Assembly (NCBI RefSeq): GCF_900103125.1
Contig: NZ_FNJV01000001.1
Location: 372,001 to 436,000 of the forward strand
Reading direction: 5' to 3'
Origin: Mucilaginibacter sp. OK268
GTDB lineage: Bacteria > Bacteroidota > Bacteroidia > Sphingobacteriales > Sphingobacteriaceae
Length of the DNA: 64,000 nt
Both the position numbers and the translations under genes were made by a program. Below, piece by piece: positions 1-8,065 of this stretch; position 1 is the stretch's first letter, and each line of letters opens with the position of its first letter. The notes below the pieces were generated by a model. That model was not told the DNA's origin, did not search any database, and saw only the letters and a program-made list of their open reading frames with translations.

Positions 1-1
1 A

Positions 2-685
2 TCTTTTGCCCAGGCAGATAAAGGCGTGGTAATCACGCCTGATATTGAATTGTTCAGGGAGTTAAAACTCCGGTTGCTTAACGGTACGCATACACTGAGC
101 TGTGCCGTAGCTTATCTTTCAGGTTTTAAAACGGTAAAGGAAGCAATGGACGATGCCCATTTTACAAAGTTCATTACCCAGCTCATGTTTACCGAGATCA
201 TGCCGTCCATCCCTTATCAGATTGATGAAGATGTAGCCCGCGATTTTGGTAATAAGGTGCTCGACAGGTTTCGCAATCCGAACATCAGGCACGAATGGTT
301 AAGCATTTCGGTGCAGTACGCCACTAAAATTAAAATGAGGGTTATTCCGTTATTATTAAACTATTACAAACAAAATAATAGAGCACCTCAATTGATGGCC
401 CTTGGTTTCGCGGCTTTTATCCGCTTTATGCAAATTACCGAAATTGCCGATGGTAAGTACACCGGAACAGCGTATTCAGAGAATTATGCGGTAACTGATG
501 ACCAGGCACCCACTTTAAGCAAAGCATGGAACGCTGCCGATGTCGAAACAGCCATAGCCTCTATCCTTAAAAATAAAGGCCTTTGGGATGCCGATCTGAC
601 AACGTTATCCGGCTTTACGGAAGCGGTGACAGCGCAGTTTAAGCTTATTAACAAACATGGAAAACTGGAAATAAGTGCTATTTAA
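2..685 (+). CDS. uxaB: D-tagaturonate reductase (altronate oxidoreductase), C-terminal part
   Basis: Cytoplasmic NADH-dependent reduction of D-tagaturonate to D-altronate, the second step of galacturonate catabolism. The frame is open from the left edge, so the Rossmann domain and start lie outside the window; about 227 residues are visible. They match the helical C-terminal domain of the mannitol dehydrogenase superfamily, with the hallmark ELKLRLLNGTHT followed by the AYLSG segment and the IRFMQ region near the end. A GTG at 26 could be mistaken for a start, but family-typical residues (SFAQADKG) precede it in frame, so it is internal. uxaA follows after 12 bp, which supports one operon for tagaturonate to 2-keto-3-deoxygluconate. 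No uxaC isomerase is visible, so it must lie elsewhere. Confidence 0.9.
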   Translation, partial: SFAQADKGVVITPDIELFRELKLRLLNGTHTLSCAVAYLSGFKTVKEAMDDAHFTKFITQLMFTEIMPSIPYQIDEDVARDFGNKVLDRFRNPNIRHEWLSISVQYATKIKMRVIPLLLNYYKQNNRAPQLMALGFAAFIRFMQITEIADGKYTGTAYSENYAVTDDQAPTLSKAWNAADVETAIASILKNKGLWDADLTTLSGFTEAVTAQFKLINKHGKLEISAI

Positions 686-697
686 ACAGGAAGAGAG

Positions 698-2350
698 ATG
701 AAACAGAATATATTAAAAATACATCCTGCCGATAATGTACTGGTAGCATTGACCGATCTACAGGCCGGCGAGCAGGTTACTTACAAAGGTGAAAGTTATA
801 CAGTAAAGGAACCAGTACCGGCTAAACATAAGTTTGCCATTGTGGAAATCCCTGAAGGGGGCGAGATCATCATGTATGGGGTATTGGTAGGTAAGGCTCA
901 AAGTCCGATAGCGGTTGGCGGTTTGCTTAGTACTGCCAATGTAAAACACGCGGCAAACAGCTTTTTAACAGGCCAAAGCCATACCGATTGGCACAAGCCG
1001 GATATTAGTAAATGGGAAGGCAAAACATTTAACGGCTATCACCGGGGCGATGGCAGCGTAGGCACCGCAAATTACTGGCTGGTTGTGCCGATGGTGTTTT
1101 GCGAAAATCGTAACATTGAAGTATTGCAGGAAGCTTTGGTTAAACCTTTAGGCTATGGCCGAAAAAAAACATACGAGATCAAGGCACAGGAGTTGATTGG
1201 CAAAATAAAGGCGGGGGCAGAGATAGATGAGGTTTTATATACTGAAATAGGCAGTGATACCGCGCAAAGCGCAGGCAACAAGGTTTTCCCTAACGTTGAC
1301 GGCATTAAGTTTTTAACGCATACAGGTGGTTGCGGCGGTACCCGTCAGGACTCGACTGCGCTTTGCGGTTTGCTGGCTGGTTACATTACGCATCCGAATG
1401 TAGCCGGAGCAACGGTTTTGAGCTTAGGCTGTCAGAATGCCGAGGTGAAAACTTTGCAGGAAGAGATCAACAAACGCTCACCACAGTTTGACAAACCCTT
1501 ATATATTTTAGATCAACAGAAAACGGGCAAGGAGGCCGATTTGATGGAACTGGCGATCAGGCAAACACTTGCTGGCTTGATGCAGGCCAATCAGTATACC
1601 CGTAAACCGGCTGCTTTAAGTAAGCTGACCATTGGGTTGGAGTGCGGCGGTTCAGATGGCTTCTCGGGCATTTCGGCAAACCCAGCTATCGGTTACACTT
1701 CGGATCTACTGGTAGCTTTGGGTGGTTCCGTTATTTTGGCCGAGTTTCCGGAACTATGTGGCGTGGAGCAAAACCTTATTGACCGTTGCCTGGATAAAAC
1801 CAAGGCCGAACGCTTTGCCGACCTGGTACGTACTTATAGTCAACGCGCAGAGGAATCCGGTTCAGGCTTTTACATGAACCCATCGCCGGGCAATATTAAA
1901 GATGGTTTGATCACCGATGCTATCAAATCTGCCGGGGCGGCTAAAAAAGGAGGTACATCGCCGGTGGCCGATGTGTTAGATTATCCCGAAAAAGTAACAC
2001 AACCGGGTCTTAACCTGCTGTGTACACCAGGCAATGACGTTGAATCAACCAGCGCCGAAGTTGGCTCAGGTGCCAACATCGTACTGTTTACCACGGGCCT
2101 GGGGACACCTACCGGTAACCCGATAGCGCCGGTTGTAAAAATTGCAACCAACACCGCGTTATTTAACCGTATGAACGATATTATCGACATCAACACCGGT
2201 ACTATTGTGGAGGGTGATGAAACCATTGAACAAGCAGGAGAACGCATTTTGGACTATGTTGTAAAAGTGGCGAGCGGAGAAATTGAAGTCCACGCGGTAC
2301 GTCACGGACAGGATGATTTTATCCCGTGGAAAAGAGGAGTTTCGCTTTAA
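698..2350 (+). CDS. uxaA: Altronate dehydratase
   Basis: Dehydrates D-altronate to 2-keto-3-deoxy-D-gluconate in the cytoplasm. At 550 residues it is a full-length UxaA. Residues 1 to about 85 form the small SAF-type N-terminal domain, and the catalytic GD_AH domain follows from about residue 110. Family motifs visible are TGGCGGTRQDS, LSLGCQNAE and LECGGSDGFSGISANPA, and the C-terminus ends in a conserved FIPWKRG. The ATG at 698 has a purine-rich AGGAAGAGAG just before it. The gene sits 12 bp after uxaB; the next gene is 168 bp away across a palindromic gap. Substrate could include related hexonates, but altronate is the best call given the neighbour. Confidence 0.94.
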   Translation: MKQNILKIHPADNVLVALTDLQAGEQVTYKGESYTVKEPVPAKHKFAIVEIPEGGEIIMYGVLVGKAQSPIAVGGLLSTANVKHAANSFLTGQSHTDWHKPDISKWEGKTFNGYHRGDGSVGTANYWLVVPMVFCENRNIEVLQEALVKPLGYGRKKTYEIKAQELIGKIKAGAEIDEVLYTEIGSDTAQSAGNKVFPNVDGIKFLTHTGGCGGTRQDSTALCGLLAGYITHPNVAGATVLSLGCQNAEVKTLQEEINKRSPQFDKPLYILDQQKTGKEADLMELAIRQTLAGLMQANQYTRKPAALSKLTIGLECGGSDGFSGISANPAIGYTSDLLVALGGSVILAEFPELCGVEQNLIDRCLDKTKAERFADLVRTYSQRAEESGSGFYMNPSPGNIKDGLITDAIKSAGAAKKGGTSPVADVLDYPEKVTQPGLNLLCTPGNDVESTSAEVGSGANIVLFTTGLGTPTGNPIAPVVKIATNTALFNRMNDIIDINTGTIVEGDETIEQAGERILDYVVKVASGEIEVHAVRHGQDDFIPWKRGVSL

Positions 2351-2379
2351 ATTGCATATTTACTTTTTCCACCCGTGTG

Positions 2380-2493
2380 CGTGTCCCCACAAACACCCAT
2401 AGAAAGGTGTTGAGGGGTATGTGGAATGAAGAGAGTTAGAAGGAAGAAATAGCCAAAATAAAAAGCACCAAGTTTCCGTGAGGACACGGAAAC
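2380..2493. repeat. REP-like palindrome cluster between uxaA and the lgoD-like gene
   Basis: The 168 bp gap 2351-2518 carries several short palindromes. GTTTCCGTG (2472-2480) and CACGGAAAC (2485-2493) form a perfect 9 bp stem with an AGGA loop. AACACC (2392-2397) pairs with GGTGTT (2406-2411). CGTGTCCCCAC (2380-2390) is the reverse complement, with one mismatch, of GTGAGGACACG (2478-2488), so the two ends also face each other. This fits a dispersed repetitive extragenic element more than a terminator, as no T-run follows. It may still stabilise or separate the transcripts. Confidence 0.55.
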
Positions 2494-2504
2494 AGGAGAG
2501 AAAT

Positions 2505-2519
2505 ATGACGAAAAACTGA
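2505..2519 (+). promoter_or_regulatory. Four-codon upstream ORF overlapping the lgoD-like start
   Basis: An ATG at 2505 lies at good distance after an AGGAGAG purine tract (2494-2500) and opens a frame of only Met-Thr-Lys-Asn before TGA at 2517-2519. The TGA overlaps the ATG of the dehydrogenase (2519-2521) as TGATG. The purine tract is better placed for the short frame than for the gene itself, so translation could be coupled by re-initiation. This may also be chance; no conservation data are available. Confidence 0.25.
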
Positions 2520-3532
2520 TGAAAATACTAACCTGTACCACACCCGGTCAGCTGGAATACGGCAATGCCGATATGCCGCAATTAAAACCGGGTTATTCGT
2601 TGCTCAAAATAAAACGCATAGGCATTTGCGGTACCGATTTGCACGCTTTTGAAGGGACACAACCTTTTTTTAGCTACCCACGAATTTTAGGCCACGAGCT
2701 TGCAGCCGAGCTGGTTGAAGCCGGCGATGCCCAAGGTTTTGGAATGGGTGAATCTGTTACTTTTATTCCGTATTTCAATTGTGGGCATTGTATTGCCTGC
2801 CGCTCCGGTAAACCAAACTGCTGTGTAAATATCCGGGTTTGCGGTGTACATACCGATGGTGGCATGGCCGAATACCTGCAGGTTCCATCGCATTTACTGG
2901 TTCATGGCGAGGGATTGAGTTTTGATGAACTGGCATTGGTTGAACCGCTGGCAATAGGCACTCATGGCGTGAGACGTGCCGACGTAAAACCGTCCGAGTT
3001 CGTATTGGTTATCGGTGCAGGTCCAATAGGCTTAGGTATTATCGAATTTGCCCGAATTGCCGGTGCAAAGGTCATAGCTGCCGACGTAAATGAACAACGC
3101 CTTAACTTTTGCCGTGAAAACCTGAAAGTCGATTATACCATCAACGTAAAGAACGAAGATGTAGCCGAACGCCTGAAAGAGATCACCAATGGCGAGATGC
3201 CTACGGTGATTATCGATGCAACCGGCAATCAAAGAGCTATAAACGGGGCATTCCTGTACCTGGCGCATGGCGGCAGGTACGTGCTGGTTGGCTTGCAGCG
3301 CGACGAGATCATTGTAAGTCACCCCGAATTTCATAAGCGAGAATCTACCTTAATGAGCAGCCGTAACGCCACCCGCGAGGATTTTGAGCATGTGATTCGT
3401 TCCATGAAAAGCGGACTGGTAAACCCGCAAACGTATATCACCCACCGGGTGACTTTCGATGAAGTAAAAGATCAGTTTGAAAGCTGGCTTAACCCCGCCA
3501 ACGGAGTTATAAAAGCAATTGTGGAGGTATAA
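2519..3532 (+). CDS. Zinc-dependent dehydrogenase, L-galactonate-5-dehydrogenase-like
   Basis: A 337-residue medium-chain dehydrogenase/reductase. The catalytic zinc site is seen at Cys37 (GICGTDLH), His59-Glu60 (GHE), and the structural zinc site at Cys88, 91, 94 and 102. A Rossmann GAGPIGLG motif follows near residue 165. Segments GTQPFFSYPRILGHE, DATGNQRAIN and FHKRESTLMSSRNAT closely resemble E. coli LgoD (YjjN), which oxidises L-galactonate to D-tagaturonate, the substrate of the neighbouring uxaB product (comparison from memory). The location after uxaBA therefore makes sense: it would feed the same path from L-galactose. Alternatives are other polyol or aldonate dehydrogenases of this COG. 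Cytoplasmic, no signal peptide. The following gene starts 6 bp downstream. Confidence 0.7.
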   Translation: MKILTCTTPGQLEYGNADMPQLKPGYSLLKIKRIGICGTDLHAFEGTQPFFSYPRILGHELAAELVEAGDAQGFGMGESVTFIPYFNCGHCIACRSGKPNCCVNIRVCGVHTDGGMAEYLQVPSHLLVHGEGLSFDELALVEPLAIGTHGVRRADVKPSEFVLVIGAGPIGLGIIEFARIAGAKVIAADVNEQRLNFCRENLKVDYTINVKNEDVAERLKEITNGEMPTVIIDATGNQRAINGAFLYLAHGGRYVLVGLQRDEIIVSHPEFHKRESTLMSSRNATREDFEHVIRSMKSGLVNPQTYITHRVTFDEVKDQFESWLNPANGVIKAIVEV

Positions 3533-3538
3533 GTGATA

Positions 3539-5083
3539 ATGAAAAGGGCGTTTTTGATCGGCTTGTTTTTTTGCATTGTGGTAAATGCTTTCGCACAGCA
3601 AAAGCATGTGCTGAGTTTTGAAAAGCTAAAAACCTACGTAAACGGTTTTAATAAAATAGATACCGAAACGGTAAAGAATTACATTACCAATGACCATGCC
3701 TACGAATGGCTTGTCAAAAATGTTCCTTTGTTTGAATGTCCCGATTCGGCAATTCAGAAGATCTATTATTACCGCTGGTGGACGTTCAGGAAACACCTCA
3801 AACAAACGCCCGACGGCTTTATTTTTACCGAATTCATAACCCCGGTAAGTTTTACGGGCGTTTATAATAGTTCAAGCAGCGCTCTCGGTCACCAGGTTTA
3901 TGAGGGGCGCTGGCTGCATGATCTGCAATATATCGATCAGTATATTAACTTTTGGCTTTATATCGATCCTAAGCAAAAGAAACCGCACCTCCACGCTTTC
4001 AGCAGCTGGATTGATGACGCGGTTTATAATTACTACCTCGTAAACCCTAACAAAAAGTTTATTGCGCAGGCGTTGCCTTTGCTCAATGCCGATTACCATG
4101 TGTGGGAAACAGAAAAGCAGCTGCCTTCAAAACTGTTCTGGCAGTTTGATGTGCGCGATGCCATGGAGGAAAGTATCAGCGGGGGACGCAAGGTCAAAAA
4201 CATCCGGCCTACTATTAACAGCTATATGTATGGTAATGCGGTAGCCCTGTCAAAAATGGCAGCGTTAACCGGCAATGATTCACTGAAAACAAAATATGCA
4301 CAAAAAGCTATCAACCTGAAAAAGCTGGTGCAGGACAGTCTCTGGAACGATAGCGCTTCCTTCTTTGAAGTGCGCAAACCCGACGGGCATTTTGCCGGTG
4401 CTCGTGAGGAACTGGGCTTTATCCCCTGGTATTTTAACCTGCCCGATGATAAGCCGGTATATGCCAAACAATGGGATCAGTTGATAAATCCCAAAAGTTT
4501 CAACGCGCCATGGGGCATTACCACTGCCGAACGCAGGCACCCACTGTTCCGCACCCACGGTACCGGGCATGGTTGCGAATGGGATGGAGCGGTGTGGCCA
4601 TTTGCCACCACGCAAACCTTAAAAGGACTGGCCAATCTGCTTACCGCGTATCAAAATAAAGGCACTATGACGCCGGGTGTTTTTTATAATGAACTGCATA
4701 AATATGCCCTTTCACACATTAAGCGGGGACAGCCTTATTTGGGTGAATACCAGGACGAAAAAACAGGCTATTGGCTTAAAGGTGATAACCCGAGGAGCAG
4801 CTATTATAATCATTCCGGCTTTTGTGATTTGATTATCAGCGATCTTGTGGGTTTAAAACCCCGCGAAGATAATATTTTGGAGATCTTCCCGCTGGTTCCT
4901 CAAAACCAATGGAAATGGTTTGCATTGGATAATGTACTTTATCACGGGCACACTATCAGCGTGGTTTGGGATAAAACAGGCACAAAATATCACAAGGGCA
5001 AGGGGTTCATCATTTATGCCGACGGTAAGGTGATATCCAGGAGTGTACAATTAAAACATGTACTGGTAAAGCTCCCGGCTTAA
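3539..5083 (+). CDS. Exported six-hairpin glycosidase (MGH1-like; GH142 candidate)
   Basis: A 514-residue exported protein; the signal peptide ends near VVNAFAQ. ATG 3539 is preferred to the in-frame GTG at 3533. The body reads as an (alpha/alpha)6 barrel like those annotated as mannosylglycerate-hydrolase-like domains: YYRWWTFRKHL, EGRWLHDLQYIDQYINFW, FDVRDAMEESISGG, and near the C-terminus GHGCEWDGAVWPFATTQT and YYNHSGFCDLI. Acidic residues in FDVRDAMEES and CEWDG are plausible catalytic residues but are not assigned. In this RG-II-like context it could be a GH142 beta-L-arabinofuranosidase, which in B. thetaiotaomicron is one module of a two-domain enzyme. That family call is inference; the fold and export are well supported. 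Confidence 0.6.
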   Translation: MKRAFLIGLFFCIVVNAFAQQKHVLSFEKLKTYVNGFNKIDTETVKNYITNDHAYEWLVKNVPLFECPDSAIQKIYYYRWWTFRKHLKQTPDGFIFTEFITPVSFTGVYNSSSSALGHQVYEGRWLHDLQYIDQYINFWLYIDPKQKKPHLHAFSSWIDDAVYNYYLVNPNKKFIAQALPLLNADYHVWETEKQLPSKLFWQFDVRDAMEESISGGRKVKNIRPTINSYMYGNAVALSKMAALTGNDSLKTKYAQKAINLKKLVQDSLWNDSASFFEVRKPDGHFAGAREELGFIPWYFNLPDDKPVYAKQWDQLINPKSFNAPWGITTAERRHPLFRTHGTGHGCEWDGAVWPFATTQTLKGLANLLTAYQNKGTMTPGVFYNELHKYALSHIKRGQPYLGEYQDEKTGYWLKGDNPRSSYYNHSGFCDLIISDLVGLKPREDNILEIFPLVPQNQWKWFALDNVLYHGHTISVVWDKTGTKYHKGKGFIIYADGKVISRSVQLKHVLVKLPA

Positions 5084-5137
5084 TCCTGACTCATTTTCTC
5101 TCTTTTATTGGCTTTGCTGGCTTAAATGATGATAATA

Positions 5138-5207
5138 TCGTATAGTAGATAGAGAAAATATCAGATGAAATTACAGCAGCGTACTGATATTTTTGAATAC
5201 TATACGA
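5138..5207. repeat. Nested perfect inverted repeats upstream of the GH138-like gene
   Basis: Two perfect 10 bp inverted repeats are nested: outer arms TCGTATAGTA (5138-5147) and TACTATACGA (5198-5207), inner arms AAAATATCAG (5155-5164) and CTGATATTTT (5184-5193), with 19 bp in the centre. This would fold as one interrupted long hairpin. It lies in the 212 bp gap before the GH138-like gene, together with a second imperfect hairpin (AAGCC...GGCTT, about 5251-5275). Possibly a REP-like element, an operator or a leader structure. No other gene is seen in the gap. Confidence 0.55.
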
Positions 5208-5295
5208 CCAATTAAGTTCACAACCAAAGGTATCGTTTGAGATACTGAAGCCTTCGTTTTAAAAAAACGGGCTTTGGTAAGCCTGTTTAATACGA

Positions 5296-8064
5296 ATGAA
5301 AATGAAGATGTCCAATCGTTATCTCCTGCTGTTATTCGCGCTGATCTTTTCTTTTCATTCAAGCTTACACGCGCAAAAACCTTCAAAAAAAATCACCATT
5401 ATTACCTTGCCTAAACATCACGCAAGGATAAGTTATGGTGTGCAAAAACTAACGATTGCCTTGCAGCACGCAGGCTATTTGGTTGCAGAGCAATCCTATA
5501 AAGGCACACTCCCTTCAGGCAATGCAATCATTATCGGTTTACTTACTGATGCACCTATTGAGAAATTAATCGGTTCTGCAGTCAATCGTCCCGGCAAAGA
5601 GGGCTTTATCATCAGTGATCAGGGACTTAAAAATAAACTGCTGATAGGCGGTGCCGATAATTCCGGCGCGCTTTACGGCTGCCTTGAACTGGCCGATCAG
5701 ATCGCACTGAATAGAAAGCTGCCTGTAAATATTAATATGCATGACCAGCCTGAAATGGTTTTGCGGGGTGCGTGCGTGGGCGTACAGAAGCCTGCCTTGT
5801 TACCCGGTCGCGGTACTTATGAGTATCCTTATACACCGCAAAACTTTCCCTGGTTTTATGATAAAGCCCTATGGATACGCTACCTGGATTCGTTGGCCCA
5901 AAACCGCATGAATTCATTGTATCTGTGGAATGGCCACCCGTTTGCATCATTAGTGAGGGTAAAAGAATATCCTTACGCTGTTGAGGTTGATGATGCTACC
6001 TTCAAAAAAAACGAAGAGATCTACAGTTTTTTGGCGGATGAAGCTGATAAACGGGGCATCTGGCTTATCCAGGGCTTTTATAATATCATTGTATCCAAAC
6101 CCTTCGCCGAAAAAAATAACCTGAAAACGCAGGACAGGAACCGGCACATCGTACCCGTAATTGCCGATTATACCCGTAAATCTATCGTTGCATTTGTACA
6201 AAAATACCCACATGTAGGTTTATTGGTTACGCTGGGCGAAGCCATGGAAGGCGTTGGCCAGGATGATATTGATTGGTTCACGCAAACTATTATTCCGGGA
6301 GTGAAGGATGGCTTAAAAGCTTTAGGCCGCACGGATGAACCGCCGATTGTACTCCGCGCACATGACAGTGACGCGCCGGCGGTAATGAAATATGCCAAAC
6401 CCTTGTATCACAATTTGTATACCATGGCCAAATACAACGGCGAAGCCCTCACCACCTATGAGCCACATGGCCCATGGGCCGATCTGCACCGCACCTTGAG
6501 TAATATCGGTACCGTGCAGATAGAAAATGTACATATCCTCGCCAACCTGGAGCCATTCCGATATGGCTCAGCCGATTTTATACAGAAATGCGTGCAGGCC
6601 ATGCATACAGTTTACGGCGCAAATGCCCTGCATTTATATCCGCAGGCATCCTACTGGGACTGGCCTTACACGGCTGATAATACCGGAGGCAAGCGTTTGT
6701 TGCAGTTAGATAGGGATTGGATCTGGTACAAGGCATGGTCGCGCTATGCCTGGGACAGCAAGAGGGACAGGGCAGGGGAAATTCGTTACTGGGCAAGGCA
6801 ACTGGGCAATAAATATGGATGTGACCAAGCCGGCGGCGAGGCCATTTTAAAAGCTTATGAACAATCGGGCAATATCTCGCCCGAATTGTTGCGCCGTTTC
6901 GGTATTACTGACGGTAACCGCCAAACCATGACTTTAGGAATGCTGATGAGCCAGTTGGTCAATCCCGAAAAGTTTGGCTTGTTTTCTTTACTGTATAATT
7001 CGGAAGGCCCTGTTGGTGAAATGATGAGCGAGTATGCCGAAAAGGAGTGGAGACACCAACCTCACACCGGCGAAACACCGGTTAAGGTTATCGATAGTGT
7101 AATACAGCAAGGGCAAAAAGCGGTCGAGGCTATCGACAAAGCCTTTCCCCGGGTAAGTAAAGATAAAGCTGAATTTACCCGTTTAAAGAACGATATATAC
7201 TGCTATAACGCGATGGCCAAAAGTTATGCTTACAAGGCAAAGGCAGCCTTATGGGTACTGCGCTATAAATATTCGGACAGCGTTGCCGACCTGGAAAAGG
7301 CACTGCCCGAGCTGCAAACCAGTTTGGATTACTATAAACAACTGGTTAAACTAACCGAAAATACTTACCTGTACGCCAACAGCATGCAAACTAAACAGCG
7401 CAAAATCCCGGTTGGCGGTAATGATGCAAAAATGAAAACCTGGGTTGAGTTGTTGCCGGTTTACCAAAAAGAACTGGACAATTTTAAACGCAATATCGAT
7501 TCGCTAAAATCGCCGCAAATCCAGCAAAAGCAAAAAGAGGTTACCGTTTTGAAAGATGCGCCTGTACAATTTGAAAATAGTGGCAGTGGTAGTAGCAGTT
7601 ATCAGGTAAACGTAGGTGAAGCGATTTACACCGATACATCTGCCCTGATAAAAAATATAGCCAAAGAATTGGCAGGTTTAAAAGGTATCAAGTTATCCAG
7701 GGCGGATCAGCAGAAGAACGGAACGACGATCAGTTTTAAAAGCGATAAGCCAGTAAAAGTACTGGTTGGCTTTTTTAATAGCAAAATGCCCCAATACCTG
7801 TCCGAGCCGCAACTGGAAACAGATGCCAGCGCCAATGATTACGGCCAGGCCGATATCAAGATTGCCAATGCTATTCAAGTTGATGGCTTACCGCCTGTAA
7901 ATATTCATACTTATACATTTAAAGCGGGGGCAAACACCCTTACCTTAGGCAGGGGTGCGGCGCTTGTGTTGGGGATTATTGATGCAGATGCCAATATACC
8001 GGTTTACGATGCAGGCTTAAGCAACGAAGGAAATATTAAAGACTTACGCTGGCTTTTTAATTGA
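5296..8064 (+). CDS. Exported glycosidase, GH138-like alpha-galacturonidase candidate
   Basis: A 922-residue exported enzyme (signal peptide ends near SSLHAQ). Residues about 30-145 resemble the small alpha/beta domain that precedes GH67/GH20-type barrels (ALYGCLELADQI), and residues 155-480 a TIM barrel with RMNSLYLWNGHPFASL, LVTLGEAMEGVG (Glu315, Glu318), VQIENVHILANLEPFRYGS (Glu410, Glu419) and YPQASYWDWPYT. A helical region and a C-terminal beta domain follow. Bacteroidota proteins of this size and style are often named alpha-galacturonidase, and I think GH138, which removes alpha-galacturonate from RG-II chain A, is the best family; GH67/GH115-type glucuronidase is the alternative. It heads a tight run of seven genes (1-12 bp gaps or overlaps) up to 20781. 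Confidence 0.6.
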   Translation: MKMKMSNRYLLLLFALIFSFHSSLHAQKPSKKITIITLPKHHARISYGVQKLTIALQHAGYLVAEQSYKGTLPSGNAIIIGLLTDAPIEKLIGSAVNRPGKEGFIISDQGLKNKLLIGGADNSGALYGCLELADQIALNRKLPVNINMHDQPEMVLRGACVGVQKPALLPGRGTYEYPYTPQNFPWFYDKALWIRYLDSLAQNRMNSLYLWNGHPFASLVRVKEYPYAVEVDDATFKKNEEIYSFLADEADKRGIWLIQGFYNIIVSKPFAEKNNLKTQDRNRHIVPVIADYTRKSIVAFVQKYPHVGLLVTLGEAMEGVGQDDIDWFTQTIIPGVKDGLKALGRTDEPPIVLRAHDSDAPAVMKYAKPLYHNLYTMAKYNGEALTTYEPHGPWADLHRTLSNIGTVQIENVHILANLEPFRYGSADFIQKCVQAMHTVYGANALHLYPQASYWDWPYTADNTGGKRLLQLDRDWIWYKAWSRYAWDSKRDRAGEIRYWARQLGNKYGCDQAGGEAILKAYEQSGNISPELLRRFGITDGNRQTMTLGMLMSQLVNPEKFGLFSLLYNSEGPVGEMMSEYAEKEWRHQPHTGETPVKVIDSVIQQGQKAVEAIDKAFPRVSKDKAEFTRLKNDIYCYNAMAKSYAYKAKAALWVLRYKYSDSVADLEKALPELQTSLDYYKQLVKLTENTYLYANSMQTKQRKIPVGGNDAKMKTWVELLPVYQKELDNFKRNIDSLKSPQIQQKQKEVTVLKDAPVQFENSGSGSSSYQVNVGEAIYTDTSALIKNIAKELAGLKGIKLSRADQQKNGTTISFKSDKPVKVLVGFFNSKMPQYLSEPQLETDASANDYGQADIKIANAIQVDGLPPVNIHTYTFKAGANTLTLGRGAALVLGIIDADANIPVYDAGLSNEGNIKDLRWLFN

Positions 8065-8065
8065 T

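Noticed and set aside
26..685. A complete 219-residue gene starting at GTG 26
   Set aside because: Conserved UxaB residues continue upstream in the same frame to the window edge, so this is the 3' part of a larger gene.
5296..8064. GH115 xylan alpha-glucuronidase
   Set aside because: Size fits, but no xylan enzymes are around and the motifs did not read as GH115 to me; GH138-like is preferred, not proven.
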